This document shows, piece by piece, positions 26,637-36,626 of a DNA stretch of 55,747 nucleotides. The stretch is from positions 1-55,747 of the forward strand of contig CAMLBO010000018.1 of the NCBI GenBank assembly GCA_946478305.1, written 5' to 3'. This DNA comes from an uncultured Enterobacterales bacterium. GTDB taxonomy: Bacteria > Pseudomonadota > Gammaproteobacteria > Enterobacterales > Enterobacteriaceae. Positions within the stretch are counted from its first letter, which is position 1, and each line of letters starts with the position of its first letter. The notes under the pieces were generated by a model, which worked only from the letters and a program-made list of their open reading frames with translations, was not told where the DNA came from and did not search any database. A program made the position numbers and the translations under genes.

Positions 26637-26790
26637 GCTTTTTTAACTGCGCGCTACCGCTGGGACGAAGGACGCATTCTGTAATTATCGTGGGTGGCGC
26701 AAAATCTTGCCGCTTCGCGGTACCTTCACTCGGTCTTCGAGCCACAGGTCTCGAAGCCACTCCATTCAGCAAGATTTTTGAGCGCGCCAT
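26637..26790 (-). repeat. Copy A of a diverged ~155-bp inverted element
   Basis: Read on the minus strand it runs from GGCGCGCTCAAAAAT to AGCGGTAGCGCGCAGTTAAA and ends in a run of A then GC. It aligns by eye with copy B on the opposite strand. Two stem-loops are shared, TTCGAG...CTCGAA and CCGC-GAA-GCGG, with loops different from copy B. It contains the false upstream extension of ygfF. Confidence 0.6.
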
Positions 26791-26850
26791 GTTGGTTTTT
26801 TAAATCAAAACACTAAGTCAAAAGTGGCGAGGTTGTGAATTAAAAAGCCA

Positions 26851-27008
26851 GGGCCGCATTCAAAAATGACGCCGAATGAATGGTTCGAGACCACAAGGCT
26901 CGAAACCTGAAATTCGGGAACCGCCTAAGCGGCGACATTTTGCGGCTATAACAGAAATACCTGAAACACGTCCATCCCAATTTAGCGGTAGCGCGGAGTG
27001 AAAAAAGC
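26851..27008 (+). repeat. Copy B of a diverged ~155-bp inverted element
   Basis: Plus-strand counterpart of copy A, from GGGCCGCATTCAAAAAT to TTTAGCGGTAGCGCGGAGTG and AAAAAAGC. It keeps TTCGAG...CTCGAA and CCGC-CTAA-GCGG although the loops differ. With copy A it would allow a large foldback structure. Confidence 0.6.
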
Positions 27009-27018
27009 GGGGGGGAAT

Positions 27019-27047
27019 GCAAAGGGGGAAAGCACTTCCCCCTTTGC
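27019..27047. repeat. Perfect 12-bp hairpin
   Basis: GCAAAGGGGGAA and TTCCCCCTTTGC are exact reverse complements around the 5-base loop AGCAC. No T-run follows on either strand. It lies directly after repeat copy B, in the place that the first GC-rich hairpin takes beside copy A. Confidence 0.6.
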
Positions 27048-27120
27048 TCGGTTTCGGCGCGGTGAGTGATGTGATCATTGCACCTAAAAAACCGAAATTG
27101 ACTCAGACTGACTCAGTCAG

Positions 27121-27142
27121 AAAAAACGAGCCTTACTCGTAA
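27121..27142 (-). terminator. Possible short terminator overlapping the gcvP stop
   Basis: On the minus strand CGAG-TAAGG-CTCG, which includes the stop codon TAA, is followed by six T. The 4-bp stem is weak; the next hairpin-forming sequence is the TGACTCA palindrome just beyond. Confidence 0.35.
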
Positions 27143-30006
27143 TCACTCATCGGTACACAGGAACAGAACAAATTCCTGTCTCCGTACACGTCATCAAGAC
27201 GCTTCACCGCTGGCCAGTATTTGTTATCACTGCCTGCCGGGAAGACCGCCAGTTCACGGGTGTACGGGTGTGACCATTCGCTGACCAGTTCGGCCTGAAC
27301 ATGCGGGGCATTAACCAGCGGGTTATCTTCCAGCGGCCATTCGCCTTTCGCAACGCGCTCGATTTCAGAGCGGATAGCCAGCAGCGCATCCACAAAGCGG
27401 TCGATTTCTACTTTGCTTTCAGACTCGGTTGGCTCAACCATCAACGTACCAGCAACCGGGAAAGACATGGTTGGCGCATGGAAACCGAAGTCAATCAGAC
27501 GCTTGGCGATATCCATTTCGCTGATACCGGTCGCTTCTTTCAATGGACGGATATCCAGAATACATTCGTGCGCCACGCGGCCATCACGGCCGGTGTAGAG
27601 CACCGGATAGGCATCTTTCAGGCGCGTTGCGATGTAGTTGGCATTGAGAATCGCCACCTGGCTGGCCTGTTTCAAACCTTCAGCCCCCATCATGCGGATA
27701 TACATCCAGCTGATTGGCAGAATCGACGCGCTGCCGAAAGGTGCCGCAGAGACTGCACCGTTCTGAGTCAGTACGCCGTCAATCTGCACCACGCTGTGGC
27801 CCGGAACAAACGGGGCCAAATGCGCTTTCACACCGATTGGGCCCATGCCCGGGCCGCCACCGCCGTGAGGGATACAGAAGGTTTTATGCAGGTTGAGGTG
27901 CGAGACATCTGCGCCGATGTAACCCGGCGTGGTGATGCCGACCTGGGCGTTCATGTTCGCACCATCGAGATACACCTGACCGCCGTACTGATGGACGATC
28001 TGGCATACTTCGCGGATGGTTTCTTCGTATACGCCATGGGTAGACGGGTAAGTCACCATGATGCAGGACAGCGCGTCACCGGCCTGCGCCGCTTTCTCAC
28101 GCAGGTCGCTTAAATCGATGTTGCCTTGTTTATCGCAGGCGACAACCACCACGGTCATGCTGGCCATTTGCGCCGACGCCGGGTTGGTACCGTGCGCAGA
28201 ACTTGGGATCAGACAGATGTGGCGGCTGCTTTCATTACGGCTTTCGTGGTAACGACGAATAGCCAACAGGCCCGCGTATTCGCCCTGTGCGCCAGAGTTT
28301 GGCTGCATACAAACCGCGTCATAACCGGTCAACTGTACCAGCCACTGGGAAAGCTGGCCGATCATCTGCTGATAACCGCCCGCCTGTTCGATCGGGCAGA
28401 ACGGGTGCAGGTCGGAGAACTCCGGCCAGGTGATCGGGATCATCTCGGCGGCGGCGTTCAGCTTCATGGTGCACGAACCGAGCGGGATCATCGCCTGATT
28501 CAGCGCCAGATCCTTTTTCTCCAGACGGTGCATGTAACGCATCATCTCGGTTTCGCTGTGGTACTGATTGAACACTGGATGAGTCAGGATCGGATCCACA
28601 CGCAGCAGGGCGGCCGGGATCGATGCGTTGTCGGTGCTGACAGCTTTATCTAACTGGTCGATGTCCAGACCGTTATCGTCACCCAGCAGGGCAGCAAACA
28701 GGATCTGCACATCTTCACGTGAGGTCGCTTCATCAAGCGTGATACCGACCGCACCGTGAATATCGGTACGCAGGTTGAGACCGAAGCTCAGCGCGCGTTC
28801 CAGCACGGCGGCTTTGTCTTTCACTTCCACGGTCAACGTATCGAACCAGGTGTCATGACGCAGGTTCAGACCGCCTTTTTTCAGGCCAGCGGCCAGAATG
28901 TCAGTCAGGCGGTGAATGCGGCTCGCGATGCGCTTCAGGCCTTCAGGGCCATGGAATACCGCATACAGGCTGGCAATATTGGCCAGCAGAACCTGCGAGG
29001 TACAGATGTTGGAGTTGGCTTTTTCGCGGCGGATATGTTGCTCGCGGGTCTGCATCGCCATACGCAGTGCCGTGTTGCCCGCCGCGTCGCGCGAAACGCC
29101 AATAATACGGCCCGGCATAGAGCGTTTGAATTCATCAATACAGGCAAAGAAGGCCGCGTGCGGACCACCGTAGCCCATCGGCACGCCAAAGCGCTGCGCC
29201 GAACCGAAGACCACGTCAGCGCCCTGTGTGCCTGGTGCCGCTAACAGCACTAACGCCATGATGTCGGCGGCAACGCTGGTGATAATTTTGCGGGATTTCA
29301 GCTCAGCCAGCAGCGCACGGTAATCGTGTACCTCGCCGGTGGTGCCGATCTGTTGCAGCAGTACGCCGAATACACCTTCCAGCTCGAGCACTTTTTCAGC
29401 TTTATCGACAATGATGTCGAAACCAAATGTCTCGGCGCGGGTGCGTACTACGTCCAGCGTTTGCGGATGCACGTCGTCAGCCACAAAGAAGCGGTTGGCA
29501 TTCTTCAGCTTGCTGGCCCTTTTTGCCAGCGCCATCGCTTCAGCGGCGGCGGTGGCTTCATCGAGCAGAGAAGCGGAGGCTAAGTCCAGACCGGTCAGGT
29601 CGAGGGTAAGTTGCTGAAAGTTCAGCAGCGCTTCAAGGCGACCCTGTGACACTTCTGGCTGATAAGGTGTATAGGCGGTGTACCAGCCCGGATTTTCCAG
29701 CATGTTACGCTGGATCACGGGTGGCATCAGTACCGCTGTATAGCCCATACCGATATAGGATTTGTAGCGTTGGTTCTGGCTGGCAATCGCTTTCAACTCA
29801 GCCAATGCCTGATGTTCAGTGGCCGCATCGCCGACGGCCGGAGGCCCCGGCAGTTGGATATCCACCGGCACAATTTGCTGGATCAGGGCATTTAACGAGT
29901 CGGCACCGACAGTTTCCAGCATTTGTTGTTGCTGCTGTGAAGACGGGCCAATGTGGCGGCCGATAAACGCTTCGCTGTTTTCGAGTTGGCTGAGAGTCTG
30001 AGTCAT
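27133..30006 (-). CDS. gcvP: Glycine dehydrogenase (decarboxylating), P protein
   Basis: PLP enzyme that decarboxylates glycine and passes the aminomethyl group to lipoylated GcvH. The 957-residue protein is the fused bacterial type, with two homologous halves. The PLP-lysine segment [20 protein letters not shown] sits in the C-terminal half, and the N-terminal [10 protein letters not shown] is typical. Length equals E. coli GcvP (957). Third gene of gcvTHP, 102 bases after gcvH. Confidence 0.97.
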   Translation of the reverse strand: MTQTLSQLENSEAFIGRHIGPSSQQQQQMLETVGADSLNALIQQIVPVDIQLPGPPAVGDAATEHQALAELKAIASQNQRYKSYIGMGYTAVLMPPVIQRNMLENPGWYTAYTPYQPEVSQGRLEALLNFQQLTLDLTGLDLASASLLDEATAAAEAMALAKRASKLKNANRFFVADDVHPQTLDVVRTRAETFGFDIIVDKAEKVLELEGVFGVLLQQIGTTGEVHDYRALLAELKSRKIITSVAADIMALVLLAAPGTQGADVVFGSAQRFGVPMGYGGPHAAFFACIDEFKRSMPGRIIGVSRDAAGNTALRMAMQTREQHIRREKANSNICTSQVLLANIASLYAVFHGPEGLKRIASRIHRLTDILAAGLKKGGLNLRHDTWFDTLTVEVKDKAAVLERALSFGLNLRTDIHGAVGITLDEATSREDVQILFAALLGDDNGLDIDQLDKAVSTDNASIPAALLRVDPILTHPVFNQYHSETEMMRYMHRLEKKDLALNQAMIPLGSCTMKLNAAAEMIPITWPEFSDLHPFCPIEQAGGYQQMIGQLSQWLVQLTGYDAVCMQPNSGAQGEYAGLLAIRRYHESRNESSRHICLIPSSAHGTNPASAQMASMTVVVVACDKQGNIDLSDLREKAAQAGDALSCIMVTYPSTHGVYEETIREVCQIVHQYGGQVYLDGANMNAQVGITTPGYIGADVSHLNLHKTFCIPHGGGGPGMGPIGVKAHLAPFVPGHSVVQIDGVLTQNGAVSAAPFGSASILPISWMYIRMMGAEGLKQASQVAILNANYIATRLKDAYPVLYTGRDGRVAHECILDIRPLKEATGISEMDIAKRLIDFGFHAPTMSFPVAGTLMVEPTESESKVEIDRFVDALLAIRSEIERVAKGEWPLEDNPLVNAPHVQAELVSEWSHPYTRELAVFPAGSDNKYWPAVKRLDDVYGDRNLFCSCVPMSDYE

Positions 30007-30075
30007 TTGCTACGCATTCCTGAAATCTGCATGGAGGTGTCGGGGGATACTGACAAAGCTACGGGCGATAAATAT

Positions 30076-30099
30076 CGCCCCGCCAATAAAGGCGGGGCG
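30076..30099 (-). other. Hairpin between gcvH and gcvP
   Basis: CGCCCCGCC and GGCGGGGCG form a perfect 9-bp stem with a 6-base loop, 10 bases after the gcvH stop. On the minus strand it is followed by ATATTTATCG rather than a T-run. It may stabilise the gcvTH part of the mRNA or attenuate gcvP. Confidence 0.6.
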
Positions 30100-30108
30100 G
30101 GTAAAACA

Positions 30109-30495
30109 TTAGTCTTCGGTAGAAGCTAAATACGCATCTGCATCAAGCAATTTTGCAACTTCGCTTTCATCAGACGCTTGAATCTGGAACAGGAAACCGT
30201 CACCGTAAGGTGCGCTGTTTACCAGCTCCGGTGAACCTTCCAGTTCACTGTTTACCGCGATAATTTCACCGCTGATTGGTGCATAGATGTCAGACGCGGC
30301 TTTCACTGATTCCGCCACAGCGCAGTCTTCACCGGCGGTGACAACGCGGCCTACTTCTGGCAGATCGACGAACACCATATCGCCCAGTAATTCCTGCGCG
30401 TGCTCAGAGATACCTACGGTGTATACGCCATTACCTTCTGAACGCACCCACTCGTGTGATGCGGCATATTTAAGTTCTGCTGGAACATTGCTCAT
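30109..30495 (-). CDS. gcvH: Glycine cleavage system H protein
   Basis: Lipoyl carrier that shuttles the aminomethyl group between P, T and L proteins. The 128-residue sequence has the lipoylation site at K65 ([15 protein letters not shown]). ATG 30495, with GGAG 6 bases upstream, gives the normal N terminus [10 protein letters not shown]. The longer frame to 30507 would begin with TTG and lose the ribosome-binding site. Confidence 0.97.
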   Translation of the reverse strand: MSNVPAELKYAASHEWVRSEGNGVYTVGISEHAQELLGDMVFVDLPEVGRVVTAGEDCAVAESVKAASDIYAPISGEIIAVNSELEGSPELVNSAPYGDGFLFQIQASDESEVAKLLDADAYLASTED

Positions 30496-30556
30496 ATCGT
30501 TCTCCAATAATTTCGGTAATTCATTGTTAATTAGCTAATTTATAATGACGAATTCT

Positions 30557-31654
30557 TTATTGAACCAGCGATTTACCGTTACGCACGAAACCTGGCTTGG
30601 TGACTTTCACCGGCATTTCGCGGTTACGGATCTGGACCACGGCGTGCTCGCCGATACCCGCCGGCACGCGGGCCAGTGCAATGCTGTAACCCAACGTCGG
30701 CGAGAATGAGCCGCTGGTAATAATCCCTTCCTGCGCATTACCCGCTGCATCAGTGAAGCGCACCGGCAGCTCATTACGTAATACGCCTTTTTCGGTCATG
30801 ATCAAGCCGACCAGCTGTTCTGTACCTTGCTCGCGCTGTTTTTCCAGCGCAGCACGGCCAATAAAGTCACGATCTTCCGGTGCCCAGGCGATCGTCCAGC
30901 CCATGTTGGCCGCCAGCGGGGAAATGCCTTCGTCCATCTCCTGACCGTATAAATTCATACCGGCTTCGAGACGCAGTGTGTCGCGTGCGCCGAGGCCCGC
31001 CGGTTTTACGCCCGCTGCCAGCAGCTTCTGCCAGAAATCAGCGGCCTGTTCCTGCGGCAGGGCAATTTCATAACCCGCCTCACCGGTATAGCCAGTGGTA
31101 GCGATAAACAAGTCACCCGACTGCACGCCGAAGAACGGCTTCATGCCTGCAACAGCGGCTTTTTGCGCATCAGTCAACAGGGTTTCAGCTTTCTCTTTGG
31201 CCTGCGGGCCTTGTACGGCGATCAGCGCCAGATCATCACGGACGGTCAGTTCAACGTTATAGGCTTTGGCATGTTGCGAAATCCATGCCAGATCTTTGTC
31301 GCGGGTGGCGGAGTTCACCACCAGGCGGAAATAGTCTTCAGTGAGGAAGTAGATGATGAGGTCATCAATCACGCCGCCGGACGCATTGAGCATCCCGGTA
31401 TAGAGCGCTTTGCCTGGAACGGTGAGTTTGGCGACGTCGTTTGCCACCAGATAACGCAGGAATTCACGGGTACGGGCACCGTGTAAATCAAGGATGGTCA
31501 TGTGGGAGACGTCAAACATACCGGCGTCCTGACGCACGGCGTGATGCTCATCCAGCTGTGAACCGTAGTGCAACGGCATCATCCAGCCATGGAAATCGAC
31601 CATACGCGCACCGCACGCAACGTGTTGTTCATAAAGCTGAGTCTGCTGAACCAT
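30557..31654 (-). CDS. gcvT: Aminomethyltransferase, T protein
   Basis: Transfers the methylene group from lipoyl-GcvH to tetrahydrofolate, releasing ammonia. The 365-residue protein has the folate-binding features [15 protein letters not shown] and [17 protein letters not shown] 31654 ([11 protein letters not shown]) aligns with E. coli GcvT and has AGGG just upstream; the ATG at 31666 is four codons further out. First gene of gcvTHP. Confidence 0.96.
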   Translation of the reverse strand: MVQQTQLYEQHVACGARMVDFHGWMMPLHYGSQLDEHHAVRQDAGMFDVSHMTILDLHGARTREFLRYLVANDVAKLTVPGKALYTGMLNASGGVIDDLIIYFLTEDYFRLVVNSATRDKDLAWISQHAKAYNVELTVRDDLALIAVQGPQAKEKAETLLTDAQKAAVAGMKPFFGVQSGDLFIATTGYTGEAGYEIALPQEQAADFWQKLLAAGVKPAGLGARDTLRLEAGMNLYGQEMDEGISPLAANMGWTIAWAPEDRDFIGRAALEKQREQGTEQLVGLIMTEKGVLRNELPVRFTDAAGNAQEGIITSGSFSPTLGYSIALARVPAGIGEHAVVQIRNREMPVKVTKPGFVRNGKSLVQ

Positions 31655-31974
31655 CTTATCCCTCATGACGAAAATGCTGCCTGAAAATTCAAAAATGACA
31701 GGGAGCGCAAACGATACCCTCGCCTGAACTTATCACTGAACACGCCGGCTAACCATAAGATAAAATATACACAGCGCGGGAAAGTCAGGAATGCCCGAGG
31801 GGGATTGTGCAGAGTTTTTGACTGTAAAAATGGGGTTTGTGGCGCAAAATCTACAAATGAACTACAAAAATATCGATGTTATATAACGCTGAGGCCAGAT
31901 TTCTCACCATTTGCAGAATGAGCTCCCCGGCCTCGCATTATTAAAAGTAATGGAAAATCTTCACTGGAATTAGA
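31655..31974. other. gcvT upstream region
   Basis: 320 bases between ubiI and gcvT, AT-rich in the part next to ubiI. No glycine riboswitch aptamer was recognised. It contains a PurR-like box (31705-31720) and plausible promoter hexamers for gcvT (TTATGG and TGATAA on the minus strand, about 31730-31760). GcvA and Lrp sites are expected from E. coli but could not be picked out reliably. Confidence 0.45.
31705..31720. promoter_or_regulatory. Candidate PurR operator of gcvTHP
   Basis: GCGCAAACGATACCCT matches the PurR pattern ANGCAANCGNTTNCNT with two mismatches in the defined positions. The E. coli gcv operon is known to be repressed by PurR near its transcription start, and this site lies 51-66 bases before the gcvT ATG. 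Confidence 0.45.
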
Positions 31975-33201
31975 TTATTTCAATCGAAACGTCTCTTCCT
32001 GCAACCACTCTGGCAAATCATTCAGGCCCATGGCCTGACGAACCAGTTTTGGCTTCACGCCTGGCAGGGAATCCGCCAACGTCAGACCAATATCGCGCAG
32101 CAATTTCTTCGCCGGATTCTCGCCATTAAACAGTTCTCGGAAACCCTGCATACCTGCCAGCATCAGCGCGGCGCTGTGTTTGCGGCGGCGCTCGTAGTTG
32201 CGCAGATACATATGCTGGCCAAAATCTTTACCTTCGCGTTGCAGACGTTTGATTTCAGACGTCAGTTCAGCGGCATCCATAAACCCTAAATTGACGCCCT
32301 GCCCGGCCAGCGGATGCACGGTATGTGCCGCATCACCCACCAATGCCAGGCGCTGCGCTGCAAAGCTGCGCGCATAGCGGCCGGTCAGCGGGAAGGTCTG
32401 ACGCTCACTTTCCACCTGACACACGCCGAGGCGCAGATCAAAAGTGCTGGCGAGGATTTTATTGAATCCTTCCTCAGGCAGAGACGCCAGACGCTGTGCT
32501 TCGTCCGGCGAGACCGACCAGACAATGGAAGACAAATGACGATCGGCCAGCGGCAGAAACGCCAAAATACCGTCGCCATGAAATACCTGACGCGCTACCG
32601 ACTGATGCGGTTCGGCGGTGCGGATTGTGGCTACCAGCGCGTGATGGCGGTAATCCCAGAAAGTCAGAGGAATGTCGGCGTGCTGACGTAGCCACGACTG
32701 CGCGCCGTCCGCGCCAACCACCAGACGTGCGCTGAGCTGGCGGTCATCATTGAGGGTAATAAAGGCGTCATTTTCGCCCCATGCCACGTTTTTCAGGGTC
32801 GCCGGTGCCAGCAAGGTAATGTCAGAGGAGTGCTCCGCTTTCTGCCACAGGGCACGATGAATGACCTGATTTTCAATAATATGACCGAGATGGTTGAAAC
32901 CATATTCTTCACTGCGGAAGGCGATTTTACCGAAACTGTCGCGGTCCCAGACTTCCATCCCCTGATAGGCGTTGGCGCGCTGCGCGATGATATTATCCCA
33001 CGCGCCGATATGCGTAAGCAGACGCTCGCTGGCGGCGTTGATCGCCGATACGCGCAGGCCTGGCTTTTCCGGTAAGGGTGAGTTGAGATCCGGCTGCTGG
33101 CTCTCCAGCACCGCAATCCGCAGCCCGCTGCCCTGTAATCCGCAGGCCAGCGCTAAGCCGACCATGCCGCCACCGGCGATAACCACATCAAAAGATTGCA
33201 T
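31975..33201 (-). CDS. ubiI: 2-octaprenylphenol hydroxylase UbiI (VisC)
   Basis: FAD mono-oxygenase that hydroxylates C5 of the ubiquinone ring precursor. The 408-residue protein has the GxGxxG motif (AGGGMVGLALACG), the DG motif (VVGADGAQSWLR) and the GD motif (ALVGDAAHTVHPLAGQGVNLG). It matches E. coli VisC over its full length. It lies 29 bases after ubiH in a pepP-ubiH-ubiI operon. Confidence 0.95.
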   Translation of the reverse strand: MQSFDVVIAGGGMVGLALACGLQGSGLRIAVLESQQPDLNSPLPEKPGLRVSAINAASERLLTHIGAWDNIIAQRANAYQGMEVWDRDSFGKIAFRSEEYGFNHLGHIIENQVIHRALWQKAEHSSDITLLAPATLKNVAWGENDAFITLNDDRQLSARLVVGADGAQSWLRQHADIPLTFWDYRHHALVATIRTAEPHQSVARQVFHGDGILAFLPLADRHLSSIVWSVSPDEAQRLASLPEEGFNKILASTFDLRLGVCQVESERQTFPLTGRYARSFAAQRLALVGDAAHTVHPLAGQGVNLGFMDAAELTSEIKRLQREGKDFGQHMYLRNYERRRKHSAALMLAGMQGFRELFNGENPAKKLLRDIGLTLADSLPGVKPKLVRQAMGLNDLPEWLQEETFRLK

Positions 33202-33230
33202 AATTTTTCCTGTAAAGCGTCAAGCTGGGC

Positions 33231-34409
33231 TTACCGACTAACCCAACCGAGCGTGCGACGGGTGAAAGCATCGCGCAAAGGCGTAATGCCCTCCATGGCC
33301 AGCAGGCCCAGATTGCGCCCGAGCATCAGCGGAGCGTAGCGGTTGGCAAAAAGATGGATCAGACCGTCAGTCACGCCCACCGTCCCCTGCTGGTCTGGCT
33401 GGCGGCGCTGCTGATAACCGCTGAGCACGCGGTAACTGCCGACGTCCTGACCAGAATGGTGCGCGGCGGCCAGCGTTTCGGCCAGCGTCATGACGTCACG
33501 TAAACCAAGGTTAAAGCCCTGTCCGGCGATTGGATGCAGGGTTTGCGCCGCATTGCCGACCAGCGCCAGGCGGTGACTGATATGATTATTGGCCGTTTTT
33601 AATTGCAGCGGATAGCTGAACCGCGTCCCCGCCTGCTGCATTTTGCCCAGCCGCCAGCCGAAGGCTGTTTGCAGTTCAGTAAGGAATTGCTCTTCGCTCC
33701 AGCCATCGATCTGCGCCTTGGCGTCGCGTGGATGACACCATACCAGCGAGCTGCGCCCTTTGGACATCGGTAGCAGCGCGAGCGGGCCATGCGCCGTAAA
33801 GCGCTCAAAGGCACGGCCACGGTGCGGTTCGCTGGTAGCGATATTAGCGATCACCGCCACCTGCGCATAATCTTCTTGCTGCCAGGTGATGTTGCACGCT
33901 TTTGCCAATTGGGAATGAGTGCCGTCGGCCGCTACCAGTGCTTGCGCCGTGAGCTGCTGCCCGTTATCAAGGGTAACCGTCGCGGTGTCCTGTGAACGGC
34001 TGACGTCCACCACTTTGGCAGGACAGTGCACAGTGACACCCGGCGCCTGCGCGAGCCGGGCAAACAGACGTTGGCCTACGTCATGCAGCTCAACCACCTG
34101 CCCCAGCGCCTCAACGCCGTAATGCGCAGCATTGAGATTGACGAAAGCCGCGTGGCCGCGATCGCTGACATGAATGTCGCTGATCGGCGTGGCGATATCC
34201 GCCAGCGCCGACCACAACCCAATGCGCGCCAGCTGCTGACAGGTGCCCTGCGCCAGCGCGATTGAGCGAGCATCAAATCCAGGATGTGTATTACCCGCTG
34301 GTGCAGAAGCTTCTATCAGATGCACTGGCAGCCGGCCTTTCGTCAGCGCAGAAACGGCCAGCGCCAGCGTGGCACCGGTCATTCCGCCGCCAACAATAAT
34401 GATGCTCAT
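33231..34409 (-). CDS. ubiH: 2-octaprenyl-6-methoxyphenol hydroxylase UbiH
   Basis: FAD mono-oxygenase that acts at C1 of the ubiquinone precursor. The 392-residue sequence has IIVGGGMTGATLALA at the N terminus, the DG motif (AADGTHSQLA) and LVGNAAQTLHPIAGQGFNLG, where the GN in place of GD is also found in E. coli UbiH. Its ATG is one base after the pepP stop codon, so the genes are closely coupled. Confidence 0.95.
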   Translation of the reverse strand: MSIIIVGGGMTGATLALAVSALTKGRLPVHLIEASAPAGNTHPGFDARSIALAQGTCQQLARIGLWSALADIATPISDIHVSDRGHAAFVNLNAAHYGVEALGQVVELHDVGQRLFARLAQAPGVTVHCPAKVVDVSRSQDTATVTLDNGQQLTAQALVAADGTHSQLAKACNITWQQEDYAQVAVIANIATSEPHRGRAFERFTAHGPLALLPMSKGRSSLVWCHPRDAKAQIDGWSEEQFLTELQTAFGWRLGKMQQAGTRFSYPLQLKTANNHISHRLALVGNAAQTLHPIAGQGFNLGLRDVMTLAETLAAAHHSGQDVGSYRVLSGYQQRRQPDQQGTVGVTDGLIHLFANRYAPLMLGRNLGLLAMEGITPLRDAFTRRTLGWVSR

Positions 34410-34410
34410 A

Positions 34411-35727
34411 TTATTTCCGTGCCGCCGCCATCAGCGCTTCAATGTCATCGGCTTCTTTTACGACGTCGCCGGTGAAGATTTCGATGCCGTCTGTGGTGAT
34501 CAGAATATCGTCTTCGATACGGATCCCGATACCGCGATAGGCTTCAGGTACGTCAGCATCTGGTGCGATGTACAGGCCCGGCTCGACGGTGATCACCATA
34601 CCTGGTTCCAGCGTACGGCTGCGGTCAACGCTGCCGTAGTGGCCGACGTCATGAACGTCCATCCCCAACCAGTGCGACAGACCATGCATAAAGAACGGAC
34701 GATGCGCCTGCTCGCTGAACAGAGTATCGACGTCGCCATTGAGGATACCAAGGTTCACCAGCCCTGCGATCATCACGCGCACGGCACCTTCCGTCGCCGC
34801 CTGCATGCTGCTGCCGGGGCCAAGAATTTCCAGCGCTTTGTATTCCGCTGCCAGCACGATGTCGTAGATTTCACGCTGCTCTTTGCTGAATTTACCACTC
34901 ACCGGGAAGGTGCGGGTGATATCACCGGCATAGCCCTGATATTCGCAGCCTGCGTCGATCAGCACTAAATCGCCGTCGCGCAGCTGGGATTCATTTTCGG
35001 TGTAATGCAAGATGCAGGCGTTTTCACCGCTGCCAACAATGGTGTTATAGGAAGGATAACGCGCACCGTGACGGTTGAATTCGTGGTGAATTTCACCTTC
35101 GAGATGGTATTCGAACAGACCTGCGCGGCATTTTTCCATGGCTCGTGTATGCGCTTTAGCGGTGATTTCACCTGCACGACGCATCACGGCAATCTCTTCC
35201 GGTGACTTAAACAGGCGCATTTCATGCACGATCGGACGCCAGTCGATAAGCGTATCCGGGGCTGACAAGTTCTTTTTAAAGCCGTTGCGTAATGTCTCCA
35301 TCGCACGGTTTACAATTTCATCAGCATAGGCGTAATACCCCTGTGCGTGGTACACCACGTCAAGGCCATTAAGCAGAAGGAATAACTGCTCATTGATGTC
35401 ATCAAACGGCAGGGCCTTATCGATGCCCAACTTTGCCGGAGCTGCATCCTGGCCGAGACGGCGACCAAACCAGATCTCTGCCGTCAGGTCGCGCACACGA
35501 TTGAAGAGCACGCTATGGTTATGATTTTCATCACTCTTAACCAGGATCAGCACCGCTTCCGGTTCATTAAAACCGGTGAGATACCAGAAATCGCTGCTTT
35601 GACGGTAAGGGTATTCACTGTCGGCATTACGTGTTGCTTCAGGCGCGGCAAAAATAATCGCTGCGCTGCCCGGTGCCATCTTGGCTAACAGCGCCTGACG
35701 ACGATTCTGGTATTCGTGCAAAGTCAT
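34411..35727 (-). CDS. pepP: Xaa-Pro aminopeptidase P
   Basis: Cytoplasmic dimetal enzyme that removes N-terminal residues before proline. The 438-residue protein has all five metal ligands: two Asp in DAGCEYQGYAGDITRTFP, His in HGLSHWLGMDVHD, Glu in ITVEPGLYI and Glu in IRIEDDIL. Length matches E. coli PepP (441). It lies between ygfB and ubiH. Confidence 0.96.
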   Translation of the reverse strand: MTLHEYQNRRQALLAKMAPGSAAIIFAAPEATRNADSEYPYRQSSDFWYLTGFNEPEAVLILVKSDENHNHSVLFNRVRDLTAEIWFGRRLGQDAAPAKLGIDKALPFDDINEQLFLLLNGLDVVYHAQGYYAYADEIVNRAMETLRNGFKKNLSAPDTLIDWRPIVHEMRLFKSPEEIAVMRRAGEITAKAHTRAMEKCRAGLFEYHLEGEIHHEFNRHGARYPSYNTIVGSGENACILHYTENESQLRDGDLVLIDAGCEYQGYAGDITRTFPVSGKFSKEQREIYDIVLAAEYKALEILGPGSSMQAATEGAVRVMIAGLVNLGILNGDVDTLFSEQAHRPFFMHGLSHWLGMDVHDVGHYGSVDRSRTLEPGMVITVEPGLYIAPDADVPEAYRGIGIRIEDDILITTDGIEIFTGDVVKEADDIEALMAAARK

Positions 35728-35792
35728 CCCTTCATCTCCTGAAACCGTTTTAATTCATTGTTATGAAGCCATTGAGGCCATTAATGAAAAGT

Positions 35793-36365
35793 TTAGTGCA
35801 ACGTTTGCGGGTTTTCCGGTGCCAACGGATGGCTATGGCTAAATTCGCCAAAGCACAAAATCGCTGCAACACGGACGTATTCGACAACTTCTTCGAGCGA
35901 GGCGGCCAGCTGTTCCTGATCTTCATCTTCTTCATAGCCAAGCTGGGCAATGCTGCGCAGGTCGTCAATTGCCTCACCCACTTCGCCTTTCACCTTAGCG
36001 AGTTTAGGTTGCATCATGCCTAAACCAAGCAGGAAATGGTTGACCCACCCGGCCAGTGCATCAGCGCGCTCAAAGACCGGTTTTTCATCATCCGGCATCA
36101 GCATTTTGAATTCAAAGCTGTCATCTTCGAGCGTATCTGCGGTAATTTTGCGAAGCTGTTGGAGTAAATCAGCCAGGGTGTGGGGGAAGGCCAGCCCTTC
36201 GTTGGTCAGGTCGTGCACCAGTGTCAGCCAGCTGCCGTCACGGTTACCGCCGCACAGCAAGCCGCTGATCAGTCCGTGCATTTCTGCCGCCGTCAGGGCG
36301 ATCGATTGTTGTTTCAGCGCGTGATCCAACGAATCATAAGTAGGATAAGTATTATCAATAGACAT
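35793..36365 (-). CDS. ygfB: UPF0149 family protein YgfB
   Basis: A 190-residue conserved protein (UPF0149) without a well-settled biochemical role; a homologue in Pseudomonas influences a toxin/lysis regulator. Conserved segments seen: [32 protein letters not shown] and [22 protein letters not shown]. It is divergent from zapA, as in E. coli, and heads the pepP-ubiH-ubiI cluster. Confidence 0.93.
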   Translation of the reverse strand: MSIDNTYPTYDSLDHALKQQSIALTAAEMHGLISGLLCGGNRDGSWLTLVHDLTNEGLAFPHTLADLLQQLRKITADTLEDDSFEFKMLMPDDEKPVFERADALAGWVNHFLLGLGMMQPKLAKVKGEVGEAIDDLRSIAQLGYEEDEDQEQLAASLEEVVEYVRVAAILCFGEFSHSHPLAPENPQTLH

Positions 36366-36626
36366 GCGTATTCGCCATCGTTGGCCGGTTAAGTTCGTGT
36401 TATGCTACCACCAAGGTCAGTCGTAGTACCAGATTAGCAGACCAGCGAACGGTAGTTGTTGAGCCTTACTTTGGCCGGCAAATGCACTGGACAAACATCC
36501 AGCAATCAGTTCGTCATGGGGTTGTAACCTGGTATTGAGATAGTTATAGTGAGGTCGCTTCCAACGTGCTGTGTCGAGATACAGTGGTCAGGTTGGGGCG
36601 GCGTTCCAAGAAGGCAGGAAGGTGGC

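Larger units (their letters stand above)
26464..27132. other. Repeat-rich non-coding region between gcvP and ygfF
   Basis: About 670 bases without a credible gene. From left to right: the ygfF upstream region, three consecutive GC-rich hairpins (26551-26626), repeat copy A (minus orientation, 26637-26790), a 60-base AT-rich spacer, repeat copy B (plus orientation, 26851-27008), a perfect 12-bp hairpin (27019-27047), and a TGACTCA repeat ending in the palindrome CTGACTCAGTCAG (27108-27120) just past gcvP. In E. coli bglA lies at this position. Confidence 0.7.

Noticed and set aside
26464-26790. N-terminal extension of the ygfF frame by about 109 codons
   Set aside because: The extension lies in hairpins and repeat copy A, has no homology to SDR proteins, and the ATG at 26463 has a good Shine-Dalgarno and the expected YgfF start.
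26840-27078. Two overlapping minus-strand ORFs of 60 and 72 codons
   Set aside because: They lie inside repeat copy B and the following hairpin, in different frames, with no ribosome-binding site. They are best seen as by-products of the repeat.
27301-28113. 270-codon plus-strand ORF antisense to gcvP
   Set aside because: It is opposite a highly conserved gene and has no start signal or recognised domain.
31655-31974. Glycine riboswitch before gcvT
   Set aside because: No aptamer core was recognised, and enterobacteria control gcvTHP by GcvA, Lrp and PurR.
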